A stretch of 64,000 nt of DNA from Ignavibacteriota bacterium. Its GTDB lineage: Bacteria > Bacteroidota > Ignavibacteria > Tepidaquicellales > Tepidaquicellaceae. Location: contig JACREY010000021.1 of the NCBI GenBank assembly GCA_016218085.1, forward strand, positions 62,001-126,000, in the 5' to 3' direction. Below the pieces are notes generated by a model. It saw only the letters and a list, made by a program, of their open reading frames with translations. It had not been told where the DNA came from and did no database searches. Made by a program: the position numbers and the translations under genes. Of the stretch, positions 44,918 to 53,350 are shown piece after piece; positions within the stretch are counted from its first letter, which is position 1; each line of letters starts with the position of its first letter.

Positions 44918-45451
44918 TTAAAAATTATATTTTATTCCGCCGTAGAAACCGAAGTAGTCAATGACAGCGGCTCCGCCTTCATTTGCAACGAAGTGCGGAT
45001 GATATTTTGCTTTGATTAATACATCAAAATCCTTATTAATTTTAATTGCTGTACCGATTCCCGGGCTTGCGCCAAACCAGACACTTTTGTTTTTATAATC
45101 AACAAAATAAAATCCGAGTCCTGCATCAATAAAAGGGCTTATATTACCATCGTGCAAATACAATCGTGGTCCGGCAGTAAGTTCGATAAAACTTTTTGTA
45201 TAAGGCGGGTTTTCGGGATAATAAATATATTCCATTCTTCTGGATAAATTCACATTAAATTCAGCAAAGAAAGCCCAGGGTTTTTTGAAATATTGAAATT
45301 CAGCTCCGATATTCCATCCGGTTTTGAATTCATCAATTTCATTATTGGGGAAAAATACTCCGGAATTTAAAGCAATAGAATATTTTTTGCTTTGCGGGAA
45401 AGAATTGGAAAAAATAATTAAAGCTGTAAGGATAAAAATTATTTTTTTCAT
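44918..45451 (-). CDS. Outer-membrane beta-barrel protein (OmpW/PorT-like)
   Basis: The 177-residue protein has a signal peptide (1-~20) and then eight or so alternating amphipathic strands (KYSIALNSGVFFP, WNIGAEFQYF, AFFAEFNVNL, FIELTAGPRLYL, PFIDAGLGFYFV, SPGIGTAIKI, DVLIKAKYHP), ending in YNF, the terminal aromatic residue of outer-membrane barrels. Size and pattern fit small eight-strand barrels. Function unknown. It ends beside the 42-bp array. Confidence 0.75.
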   Translation of the reverse strand: MKKIIFILTALIIFSNSFPQSKKYSIALNSGVFFPNNEIDEFKTGWNIGAEFQYFKKPWAFFAEFNVNLSRRMEYIYYPENPPYTKSFIELTAGPRLYLHDGNISPFIDAGLGFYFVDYKNKSVWFGASPGIGTAIKINKDFDVLIKAKYHPHFVANEGGAAVIDYFGFYGGIKYNF

Positions 45452-45487
45452 AATATTTTATTTTGAGCTTATGCCCGAGTATTTAAT

Positions 45488-45553
45488 ATCACCCCTTCGG
45501 GGTTTGATTTACATTTATAACTTTTCTATAATATTATCACCCCTTCGGGGTTT
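45488..45553. repeat. Pair of ATCACCCC-TTC-GGGGTTT hairpins
   Basis: Two identical 18-base hairpin repeats lie 48 bases apart (45488-45505 and 45536-45553). Their loop resembles a UUCG tetraloop. They sit upstream of the barrel gene and past the purF stop. The gap has no gene. Confidence 0.75.
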
Positions 45554-45583
45554 CGATCTTTATAATTTTTTCTCGTTAAAAGA

Positions 45584-45660
45584 AATTCATAATTCGGAAT
45601 TCATAATTTGCGTTCTTTGCATCCCGATGTTCTTTATCGGGACAGAATTCAGAATTGGGA
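45584..45660. repeat. Convergent heptad arrays flanking a CCCGAT...ATCGGG hairpin, after purF
   Basis: AATTCAT/AATTCGG heptads run at 45584-45611, and a short opposite-orientation set (CAGAATT repeated) runs at 45642-45656. Between them is a palindrome with arms TCCCGAT/ATCGGGA. The block begins 3 bases after the purF stop at 45663. Confidence 0.6.
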
Positions 45661-45662
45661 AA

Positions 45663-47216
45663 CTAATCTTCGAAATTTTCTTTTTCTTTGTGCTCGATAT
45701 CGTAAACGGGAATCGGGTATTTGCAGTTAAAGCAGGCGGTGCAGTAATCCGTTTTCGCGCTTGTTTTCGGAACGGCATCGAGAAGCTGTTCGAGCGAGAG
45801 ATATCCGAGTGAATCAACTCCGAGCTCTTTTCTGATTTCCTCGATATCACCATTATGCTGGTTTGCGATAAGCTCTTCCTTCGAGGGAAAGTCCATACCG
45901 TAATAGCACGGCGACACAATCGGTGGTGAAGTTATACGCAGATGAATTTCTTTCGGTCCTGCTTTTTTGATTAAGTCCACAAGCATCTTCAGTGTATTAC
46001 CGCGGACGATAGAGTCATCAACGATTACAACTTTGCGGTTCGCCAGTACGCCTTTTACTATATTGAATTTTACTTTTATTTTCAGCTTGCGGTTATCCTG
46101 TCCGGGCTGGATGAATGTCCTACCGACATAGTGACTGCGGATTAATCCTATTTCGTGTTTGAAATTTCGGTTTGTTTTAATAGCCTCGTTGAAATATCCG
46201 AGCGTAGCAGTGTTGGAAGAGTCGGGCACGTTTATAATAATCACTTTCTTTTCGTCGTCGTCTCCCGGGTCGTCCTTATCAGGCGGAGGCTGCTCGATGG
46301 AAAGGTTGCGTCCGATATTTCTTCTTACCTTATCAACTTTTTCTTCGAATATCTGGCTGTCGGGACGTGAGAAATAAATATATTCGAATATGCAGTGTTT
46401 ATATTTTTCTGCTGTCTTGAAAATTATGGATTTAGGTTTTTGTGTCTTAAGGACTTCTTTATCTATTACAATCATTTCGCCCGGCTCCACGTCACGGATA
46501 TAATCGGCGTTAAGAATATCGAGAGCGGTTGTTTCCGATGCGAAGATATAGCTGTCTTCGAGTTTTCCCATTACAAAAGGTCTGACGCCATAGGGGTCGC
46601 GGACTGCAATTAATTTATCATCGGTGAGGATACAGACGGAATAAGCACCTTCGACCTGAGAGAAGGCATCGAGCAGTTTATCTTCTATAGTTTTCTCCTT
46701 GCTCTTTGCAATCAGATGAAGAATAATTTCGCTGTCTGTTGTAGTCTGAAAAATTGTACCTTCTTCCTGAAGTTTATTCCTGAGATAGCTTGTATTTGTG
46801 AGGTTTCCGTTATGAGACAGAGCAAGATTGCCGTCTTTGAAATTCACTTTGAAGGGTTGAATATTATTCCTCCTGCCGGATGCTCCGGTAGTGGAATACC
46901 TGTTATGTCCGATTGCAGAATTTCCTTTCAGGTCTTCCGTTAAAATGAGTTCATCGGAAAAAACATCAAGCACGAGTCCCGAGCCTTTATGAACATTAAA
47001 ATGATGTCTCTTTTTATCTTCGAGATATTCGCACGCCACTATTCCCGCCGCTTCCTGTCCTCTATGCTGTAGTGCGTGAAGTCCGTAGTATGTAAGAATA
47101 GCTGATTCGGGGTGGTTATAAATCCCGAATACTCCACAGTTGGAGTGAATTGATTTAGTATAAAAATCTACGAAGTGTTTTTGCCTCCGAAGTAATCTTT
47201 CTTTATCCCTTTTCAT
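45663..47216 (-). CDS. purF: Amidophosphoribosyltransferase
   Basis: The 517-residue protein has a 26-residue N-terminal propeptide, then Cys27 in CGVFGIYNH, the glutaminase nucleophile after cleavage. YYGLHALQHRGQEAAGI follows, and the PRTase site VIVDDSIVRGNTLKMLV. The iron-sulfur cysteines of the Bacillus-type enzyme appear in SPCYYGMDF and DYCTACFNCK. It catalyses the first step of purine synthesis (PRPP plus glutamine to phosphoribosylamine). A short acidic insertion, PPPDKDDPGDDDEKK (about 300-315), sits before the usual VPDS segment. The PHP gene precedes it by 8 bases. Confidence 0.95.
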   Translation of the reverse strand: MKRDKERLLRRQKHFVDFYTKSIHSNCGVFGIYNHPESAILTYYGLHALQHRGQEAAGIVACEYLEDKKRHHFNVHKGSGLVLDVFSDELILTEDLKGNSAIGHNRYSTTGASGRRNNIQPFKVNFKDGNLALSHNGNLTNTSYLRNKLQEEGTIFQTTTDSEIILHLIAKSKEKTIEDKLLDAFSQVEGAYSVCILTDDKLIAVRDPYGVRPFVMGKLEDSYIFASETTALDILNADYIRDVEPGEMIVIDKEVLKTQKPKSIIFKTAEKYKHCIFEYIYFSRPDSQIFEEKVDKVRRNIGRNLSIEQPPPDKDDPGDDDEKKVIIINVPDSSNTATLGYFNEAIKTNRNFKHEIGLIRSHYVGRTFIQPGQDNRKLKIKVKFNIVKGVLANRKVVIVDDSIVRGNTLKMLVDLIKKAGPKEIHLRITSPPIVSPCYYGMDFPSKEELIANQHNGDIEEIRKELGVDSLGYLSLEQLLDAVPKTSAKTDYCTACFNCKYPIPVYDIEHKEKENFED

Positions 47217-47224
47217 AACTTTAA

Positions 47225-48322
47225 TTATTTCCTTTTATCTGTTACTCTTATATGATTTGAAAATATCCATGCTTTCTCTCCGAGCCAGCATTCGATTCTG
47301 TAATTACCGGGTTCTATTTCATCCCAGACACTTCCAAGCCCTGTATGCTCTTCAATGCACTTGCCGTCTTTTATCAGTTTAAGTTTTGCTTCTTTCGGGA
47401 CATAAACATTAAAAATTATATTTTTACTTTTCTTTTTATCTATATGAATTTCATCTCCGAGATTATATGTAGCCCCATCGTATTCAGCAAAGAAGCGGAA
47501 GCCCTTCCCGTCTCCGTAGTAGCTGTTCACGATAAAGGATTTTCCATAGCGGAGAGCTTCGACTATATCTTTTTTATACTTTCCGAAGTTTGCATTATCG
47601 CCTTTTTTAATTTCTTCATTAAGCAGAACGTGAGTGCGGATGGATTTGAAGAGAACTTTATAAGGAAAAACTTCAATTGTATAGAAGCCCATAAGGTTCT
47701 GTTTATGCGCGTGCGCATCTATGCTACCAATAGCGGTAACTTTTCTGTCTTTATTAATCTCGTCCCATTTCTTTACGGCTTCTTTATCGGGTGCAACAAT
47801 TGATTTAAGCGGATGGAGGAATCTCTGGACCTTATTATCATCGTTCAGGCCTTCAACCCATTCGCTCATATGGTTCCATATTTCAATTCCGTCGAAATCC
47901 TTGCTTTTCCAGGCAGTCCAAGGATACGCAGGGTGTTCGGGGTATTGATTTCTTTTTTCAAAAGGATGTGCAATAAATCCCACACCGCCTTTCTTTTTTA
48001 TTTCGGCGACATATTCTTCTGCGGTCAGGTTGCAGCCGAGTTCGCCGTTATACAGCACCCTGAAAGTACCGATAAGTTCTTCGAGACCCATCACGAGGTA
48101 ATGATTTTTATTATTGGTATCATTTATTTCATATCCGACTATCACCATAGTTTTATCGAACCATTTTTCATAACCCTCATCTTTTGCAAGCAGGGTGTTA
48201 TGGTCGGTGAGCATTATGAAATCAAGATTGACTTCGCTTGCGGCTTTTGCAATCTCATCAACCGAGCCTGTACCGTCCGAAAATTTTGAATGAATATGTA
48301 TTGCGCCTGAGTATTCGTACAT
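47225..48322 (-). CDS. PHP-domain metal-dependent phosphoesterase
   Basis: The start is taken at the ATG at 48322; a TTG two codons earlier is possible. The 365-residue protein begins YEYSGAIHIHSKFSDGTGSV, with HxH and Asp metal ligands, then LTDHNTL, GFIAHP and a late SIDAHAHK, all of the PHP superfamily. The first 290 residues form the TIM-barrel-like domain and the rest (about 290-365) a beta domain. PHP proteins hydrolyse phosphoesters; the substrate is unknown. It is in one operon with purF. Confidence 0.85.
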   Translation of the reverse strand: MYEYSGAIHIHSKFSDGTGSVDEIAKAASEVNLDFIMLTDHNTLLAKDEGYEKWFDKTMVIVGYEINDTNNKNHYLVMGLEELIGTFRVLYNGELGCNLTAEEYVAEIKKKGGVGFIAHPFEKRNQYPEHPAYPWTAWKSKDFDGIEIWNHMSEWVEGLNDDNKVQRFLHPLKSIVAPDKEAVKKWDEINKDRKVTAIGSIDAHAHKQNLMGFYTIEVFPYKVLFKSIRTHVLLNEEIKKGDNANFGKYKKDIVEALRYGKSFIVNSYYGDGKGFRFFAEYDGATYNLGDEIHIDKKKSKNIIFNVYVPKEAKLKLIKDGKCIEEHTGLGSVWDEIEPGNYRIECWLGEKAWIFSNHIRVTDKRK

Positions 48323-48343
48323 AAGCAAATTTAGATTTTATTG

Positions 48344-48850
48344 CTATAAAATATTTTTCTTATTTCGTTTTTTTATTATGGACACGCCGAGTATTGCCCC
48401 GAGCATACCGAACAACGGGTATATTACTAAATTCGAAAACAAAGATACTATCGAAATAGTTGGTGAAAATCCGTATTTGTTAAACTCGTCAGAAAATTTA
48501 TTCATCTGCACTGTGACTTCGGGAGGAAGTGCAAAGTCATTCATCAGTTTCAGGGCTTCGTCAACGGGATTATGTTTCGACATAAGCATAAAAAGGAAAT
48601 TAATCAGGGAAACAAAGATACCCGCCAGAATTCCGCTAAGGATTCCAATCATCACACCGTCCTTAGAAGTGAGGGGAATATCGGTTCCGGCTATTTGCCT
48701 GTTATAAGAAAACACCCCTGCAATTCCGCCCAGAATAATTCCTGCACAAAAGAACAGGTTAATAAAATTGACAAGCGGAAGCACAGCAATCATAGTCATT
48801 ACAAACGTGCCATAAAGTACGGGCACCATCCGGTTCGGCTGATTCTGCAT
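48344..48850 (-). CDS. Four-helix membrane protein (DUF4199-like)
   Basis: The 168-residue protein has four transmembrane helices (about 10-28, 30-48, 65-90, 130-155) and a polar loop KHNPVDEALKLMNDFALPPE between the third and fourth. The helix layout, the glycine-rich second helix and this loop resemble DUF4199, a Bacteroidota membrane family of unknown function. The gene starts on the base after the DUF2085 stop, so translation is coupled. Confidence 0.6.
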   Translation of the reverse strand: MQNQPNRMVPVLYGTFVMTMIAVLPLVNFINLFFCAGIILGGIAGVFSYNRQIAGTDIPLTSKDGVMIGILSGILAGIFVSLINFLFMLMSKHNPVDEALKLMNDFALPPEVTVQMNKFSDEFNKYGFSPTISIVSLFSNLVIYPLFGMLGAILGVSIIKKRNKKNIL

Positions 48851-49357
48851 CTATTCTTTATTTCCTTTCGATTGATAATTTTTTTTAAAGTACGAAGAAA
48901 GCTCATTGCTGAAATTAAAAAATCCCGGTATCAGATAAAAAGGCAACACAAAGCCAATCAGTGCACCGGTAACGGCTCTTGAAACAAAAGTATTATTCAT
49001 AACGTTAAGAAAATCAAAAGCGGCATCAAGAAAAACAATGAACCCGGGGACTAAAAGAATCCATAATGAAGGTAATTTTACATTATTAAAACCTTTAAAA
49101 AATGGATAAATTATTACCGAAAAAAGGAAAGCCCAGTAAACGGAGGAACATCGGGAACAAACGGAAAGTTTTTCGCCTAAAAAATGAAAGGAGCGGTTAT
49201 CAATCTGGTGGCAGGTAACCGAGAAAAAAGAATAAGAAAACGAAGAAAGATAGCCGGTCAAGCCGCCGGAACCGGCAAAAAACGGCCCAAAAACGATTAA
49301 AATGTTCCAAATCAGCGTAAAAGACAAAAAAATAAAATAAATTCTTTTTCCGGACAT
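48851..49357 (-). CDS. DUF2085 membrane protein
   Basis: The 168-residue protein has four membrane helices. FFSVTCHQIDNRSFHFLGEKLSVCSRCSSVYWAF (about 43-77) carries the C-HQ-RSF-G-VC-RC motif of DUF2085, conserved cysteines that may bind metal or act in redox (inference). It heads the run DUF2085-DUF4199-like-PHP-purF. Function unknown. Confidence 0.85.
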   Translation of the reverse strand: MSGKRIYFIFLSFTLIWNILIVFGPFFAGSGGLTGYLSSFSYSFFSVTCHQIDNRSFHFLGEKLSVCSRCSSVYWAFLFSVIIYPFFKGFNNVKLPSLWILLVPGFIVFLDAAFDFLNVMNNTFVSRAVTGALIGFVLPFYLIPGFFNFSNELSSYFKKNYQSKGNKE

Positions 49358-49471
49358 TAAATTTTAGTTATTTTTGTATAAATAAAATAAATCTACTAAT
49401 AATAAATAAAAAGGTTAAACACCCTGATTTTGGTAAAAATATGTAAAAATACAGTTTTTTAATTTTATTTC

Positions 49472-49500
49472 TTGCATTTGTTAATTTTGTTTTGCATATT
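49472..49500 (+). promoter_or_regulatory. Possible promoter of hpf-hprK
   Basis: TTGCAT and CATATT spaced by 17 bases lie 52 bases before the hpf start. Both hexamers are imperfect. The rest of the gap 49358-49552 is AT-rich and holds no gene. Confidence 0.3.
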
Positions 49501-49552
49501 CGCAAAAAGTGTTCTTTTAAAATATATTCATTAACAATTTAATACCTGATAT

Positions 49553-49885
49553 ATGAAAATAAACATAACGGCTAGACATTTTAAAGCAAAGGATTCCCTG
49601 CAAAAATACGCTAAGGAAAGAATGGAAGAGCTCGGAAAGTACAGTGAGAATATACTGTTTGCGGATGTAATATTCTCATACGACAAACCTCCGGCGGACA
49701 CAAAGTACTGTGAAATGATATTCAAGCTGAAGGATAAGATAATAACAGCAAAGGAATCTGCAGGTGATTTTGAGAAAGCAGTTGACAATGCCACAATAAA
49801 AATTGAAACACAGCTATACAAATACAAAGATAAAAACAAAACATTAAAGCACGACAAAAGCACAGGAAAATACAAATCAATATAA
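49553..49885 (+). CDS. hpf: Hibernation-promoting factor/RaiA-family protein (short form)
   Basis: The 110-residue protein has the beta-alpha-beta-beta-beta-alpha HPF pattern: MKINITARHFKAKDSLQKYA, FADVIFSYDK, CEMIFKLKDKIITAKESAGD, FEKAVDNATIKIETQLYKYK. It binds 30S subunits in slow growth and silences ribosomes. The C-terminal dimerisation domain of the long form is missing, so it is the short type. It is followed 8 bases later by hprK, an arrangement known in several phyla. Confidence 0.93.
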   Translation: MKINITARHFKAKDSLQKYAKERMEELGKYSENILFADVIFSYDKPPADTKYCEMIFKLKDKIITAKESAGDFEKAVDNATIKIETQLYKYKDKNKTLKHDKSTGKYKSI

Positions 49886-49893
49886 AAAAATTA

Positions 49894-50943
49894 TTGCCCG
49901 ACAGATTCAAAAACATAAAAGAGTTCAAGAAAGATTTTATAAGAGTGGATTTTTTATACTCGGAGTGCAAGGACAGGTTCAGGTTGAAAAAGGCAACCGG
50001 CAATAAGATCCCCGAAGATAAAATCATAAAGGAAAAGGAATTTCACAGGCCGGGACTTGCACTGGCGGGTTACGTGGACCTTTTCACTCACAGCAGGGTA
50101 CAGGTTGTCGGGAACACCGAGATCAAGTACCTCAAGCAGTTAACAAGAAAGGACAGAATAGTCACTCTCAAGAGATTTTTTTCTTTCGATATTCCCTGCT
50201 TAATAATTACAAGCAACAACAAGGTCCCTAATGAATTGCTGAAGATAGCTGATGAAAGGAACGTGCCAGTATTCACTACGCCATACCAGACTACCCGTTT
50301 TGTTCACTTTATCAGTGATTTTCTTGATGACCAGTTTTCCTCGCAGGTAGCGATTCACGGTTCATTTGTTGATGTATACGGAGTAGGTTTGTTGTTTTGC
50401 GGCAAGTCCGGAATCGGTAAAAGTGAAATAACGCTTGACCTGGTAGAAAGAGGTCACAGGCTGGTAGCTGACGACATTGTGGTAATATCGAAAAAAGGTG
50501 AAAGCGTATTAATGGGAGCAGGGACATCATTGGTCAAGCACTTTATGGAAATACGCGGGCTGGGAATTATAGATATCAAGCAGATTTTCGGAATAAGGGC
50601 TATCAGATACCAGAAAAGAGTAGAGGTAATAGTCGAGCTCGAAGACTGGGACAGTTCTAAAGATTATGACAGAACGGGACTGGATTCCAGAACAATTTCT
50701 CTTCTTGGCATAGATATTGAGACAATAAAACTTCCAATATTTCCCGGTAAGAATATAACCGTAATAGCAGAAGTAATTGCTTTGAATTACCTGTGCAAAC
50801 ATTACGGTTACGATGCGGCAAAAGTATTCGGAAAAAGGCTCGAAGCCAAGATAAAAAACAATAAAGCCGAAAAGAGTTCCAAGAAGAATCCATTAAATGA
50901 TTTCAGCAGGAATACAGAGTATTTCGAGCATGATTTTGAATAG
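49894..50943 (+). CDS. hprK: HPr kinase/phosphorylase-family protein
   Basis: The first in-frame start is TTG at 49894; no ATG occurs before residue 200. The 349-residue protein has an HprK N domain (about 45-150, RPGLALAGYVDLFTHSRVQV) and the kinase domain with LLFCGKSGIGKSEITLDLVE (P loop, about 165-185), RGHRLVADD, the HPr-kinase loop FMEIRGLGIIDIKQIFGI and VELEDWD. It phosphorylates a serine of HPr or a related protein. No ptsH or EI gene lies in the window. A 25-residue tail rich in K and S is unusual. Confidence 0.92.
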   Translation: MPDRFKNIKEFKKDFIRVDFLYSECKDRFRLKKATGNKIPEDKIIKEKEFHRPGLALAGYVDLFTHSRVQVVGNTEIKYLKQLTRKDRIVTLKRFFSFDIPCLIITSNNKVPNELLKIADERNVPVFTTPYQTTRFVHFISDFLDDQFSSQVAIHGSFVDVYGVGLLFCGKSGIGKSEITLDLVERGHRLVADDIVVISKKGESVLMGAGTSLVKHFMEIRGLGIIDIKQIFGIRAIRYQKRVEVIVELEDWDSSKDYDRTGLDSRTISLLGIDIETIKLPIFPGKNITVIAEVIALNYLCKHYGYDAAKVFGKRLEAKIKNNKAEKSSKKNPLNDFSRNTEYFEHDFE

Positions 50944-50997
50944 AACAGTATTTCAAATATTTTAAAAATTTTATTTACAACGGAGGTATGAAGTAAT

Positions 50998-51225
50998 ATG
51001 GTCTGGACATTAGAATTAGCGTCTTATCTGGATGATGCACCATGGCCTGCCAATAAAGCAGAATTAATAGATTACGCTACCCGCACGGGCGCGCCAAAAG
51101 AAGTTGTTGACAACCTTATGGATCTGGAAGATACAGAAGAGCCTTATGAAAGCATGGAAGAAATATGGCTTGACTATCCGACAGACGAGGATTTCTTTTA
51201 TGACGAAGAAAATAAGGATTTTTAA
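50998..51225 (+). CDS. DUF2795 protein
   Basis: The 75-residue acidic protein, MVWTLELASYLDDAPWPANK ... YATRTGAPKEVVDNLMDLED ... YESMEEIWLDYPTDEDF, matches DUF2795, a small family of unknown role, with the W/P/K, YA..GAP and Y.S.EE positions kept. It has a GGAGGT ribosome-binding site. It lies 54 bases after hprK and is closed by a terminator. Confidence 0.8.
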   Translation: MVWTLELASYLDDAPWPANKAELIDYATRTGAPKEVVDNLMDLEDTEEPYESMEEIWLDYPTDEDFFYDEENKDF

Positions 51226-51248
51226 CAAAAATCACCGATGAATCAAAG

Positions 51249-51278
51249 CCCAATAAATAAATGTTATTGGGTTTTTTT
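51249..51278 (+). terminator. Terminator after DUF2795 gene
   Basis: CCCAATAA pairs with TTATTGGG around ATAAATG, followed by seven T. Confidence 0.88.
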
Positions 51279-51288
51279 ATGACACATC

Positions 51289-53325
51289 TTGAAAATTATT
51301 ATTCAAATATTATTTTTCTTATTCATTACGGGCAGGATATTATTTGCTCAAAATGAAGATATAGATTACAGGAAATACGAGCTTGATGAAGTAATATTCG
51401 AGTTCAGGGGAACGCAGTCTTTCAATAACAACGATATCAATGCTCTGATTAAAACAGGAAAATCCAAATACTTTGATTACCCGGAATTCTGCTCAGACAT
51501 TCTCAGAATAGAAAAGTTTTACTTCGATAACGGTTTTATCGATGCATCAGTTGATACGGCTATCATAATAAACGATAAGGAAAAGGAAATAAGCACCAAG
51601 TTTATAATAGATGAAAAGCAGCCATACTTAGTAAACTACATCGAGTACAGTGGGCTCAGAAAGATAGGGGATGTTTTTTACAACAGACTTTTTTTAGAGG
51701 AAGAACCTGTTATAAAGGTCGGAGACCTTTTCAACAAAAGCAAGCTGGCGCTTGAAATCTCACGCATAATGAAATTTCTGAATAATAACGGATTTGCTTA
51801 TGCGACAAATGACCCGCCTGAAATAATAAAAACGGTATCGAACAACCAGGAGAGGAAATACAAGATTGACCTGGTACTGAAATTCAATCCTGGTGAGTTT
51901 TACAGATTCGGGGCAACAAAAATTAACATAGAAGACAACAGGTACGGAATCACATTCGAAGAAGTATACAGGGAGCTGGATTATGTAGAAAATGATTATT
52001 ACAGCAAGGAAAAGCTTATCGAAAGCGAAAACAGGATAAACAGGATTTCAATTCTGGATAATGCAAGAATACAGGTTGATAATATCGATACAGTTGCAAA
52101 CAAGATTCACATGAAAATTACGGCAAGTGTCAGGAATAAGTATGAGCTTCAGCCTGAACTACTTGGTTATGACATAAACAACCTTTTTTACGGAGGCGGA
52201 GGAATGAGCCTGACAGACAGGTATTTTTTCGGAGGCGGCAGGACTCTTACAACAAAGATAGAGGCGCTGGTTCATTCACAGGATTACAACGGAATTGATT
52301 TTTCAATGAATATGTTTCAACCATACATATTCAATAATAATAAAATCACAGGCGACTGGAAAATAGGAGCATCGCTTTACAACCAGCTGGAATTCAGGAT
52401 AGTAGAGGCAAAAAACGAATTTAATATTAACTTCGAGCTTCCCAAACATACATATATTAACAATCTTATATTCGGATGGAAGCTGAGCGACCAGAGATAC
52501 ACGGTAAAGATGCCTGTAATAACTGAAATAACAGACGGCATAAAGGATACGATAATCATACTACCAGTGAATTCATTCATTAACACATTTTCATCCATAC
52601 TGAGTTTTACAGTAATACATAATAACACAAACAGTTTTCAGTTTCCAACAAAGGGCTACTTTCAGTCATATCTTTTCGAGGAAAGCGGCCTTCTTGGAAA
52701 TATTGCCAGGAAGATGTTTGATATCTCGACATTCAGTTATTTTAAATTTACCACGGTTCATAAATTTTTCCACAATCTTGCCAGCGACAACGAAGCATCC
52801 GTACTTGCTTTTAAAACGCTACTCGGAGTGATTTTCGAATACGGTGACAACACCTTGAAGTTAAGCGGGGTTGAGACAAACCTTAACCTGAATGTAATTC
52901 CACTTGACACCAGATTTATAGCAGGCGGGAACACAAGCGTTCGAGGCTGGCCGGGGAAAAAGCTGGGCACATTCGCGAACATGGAAAACGGCGGTAATTT
53001 CCTGATAGAGGGGAACATCGAGCACAGGACGAAGCCTTTCAGGCATTTAAAAAACATTTTCAAAGACCTCGGGTTTGTGACATTTTTCGATTACGGGAAT
53101 TTATGGGAATATCCATCAAAATTCCAGTTTCAGCAGATTGCACTGGCAATAGGGACGGGTATGAGATATTACACGATGGTAGGCCCGATCAGGATAGACA
53201 TTGGATTCAAGCTATATGATTATTTTGCAGAGAGCGGAACGAACAAATGGCTTTTCAATAACTCACTAAGCACGATAATAAAGAGTAAAGTAACTTTCCA
53301 GTTCGGAATAGGAAATACATTTTAG
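51289..53325 (+). CDS. Omp85-family outer-membrane protein (TamA/BamA-like)
   Basis: The start is TTG at 51289; the upstream ATG at 51279 is out of frame. The 678-residue protein has a signal peptide (1-~20), then POTRA-like domains (about 25-280) with EFRGTQSFNNNDINALIKT, YSGLRKIGDVFYN, PEIIKTVSNN and similar units, and a beta-barrel (about 285-678). The barrel shows the Omp85 VRGW motif (GNTSVRGWPGKKLG, near 550), GFVTFFDYGNLWEY, GTGMRYYTMVGPIRIDIGF and a final ...GNTF. The POTRA number and length are nearer TamA than BamA. It is a likely partner for TamB at 19112, though 28 kb away. Confidence 0.85.
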   Translation: MKIIIQILFFLFITGRILFAQNEDIDYRKYELDEVIFEFRGTQSFNNNDINALIKTGKSKYFDYPEFCSDILRIEKFYFDNGFIDASVDTAIIINDKEKEISTKFIIDEKQPYLVNYIEYSGLRKIGDVFYNRLFLEEEPVIKVGDLFNKSKLALEISRIMKFLNNNGFAYATNDPPEIIKTVSNNQERKYKIDLVLKFNPGEFYRFGATKINIEDNRYGITFEEVYRELDYVENDYYSKEKLIESENRINRISILDNARIQVDNIDTVANKIHMKITASVRNKYELQPELLGYDINNLFYGGGGMSLTDRYFFGGGRTLTTKIEALVHSQDYNGIDFSMNMFQPYIFNNNKITGDWKIGASLYNQLEFRIVEAKNEFNINFELPKHTYINNLIFGWKLSDQRYTVKMPVITEITDGIKDTIIILPVNSFINTFSSILSFTVIHNNTNSFQFPTKGYFQSYLFEESGLLGNIARKMFDISTFSYFKFTTVHKFFHNLASDNEASVLAFKTLLGVIFEYGDNTLKLSGVETNLNLNVIPLDTRFIAGGNTSVRGWPGKKLGTFANMENGGNFLIEGNIEHRTKPFRHLKNIFKDLGFVTFFDYGNLWEYPSKFQFQQIALAIGTGMRYYTMVGPIRIDIGFKLYDYFAESGTNKWLFNNSLSTIIKSKVTFQFGIGNTF

Positions 53326-53350
53326 AAGATTTGCTTAACAACAGAAGAAT

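Noticed and set aside
45324-45812. Plus-strand 162-residue open frame
   Set aside because: It overlaps the barrel protein and purF on minus and has no family-like content.
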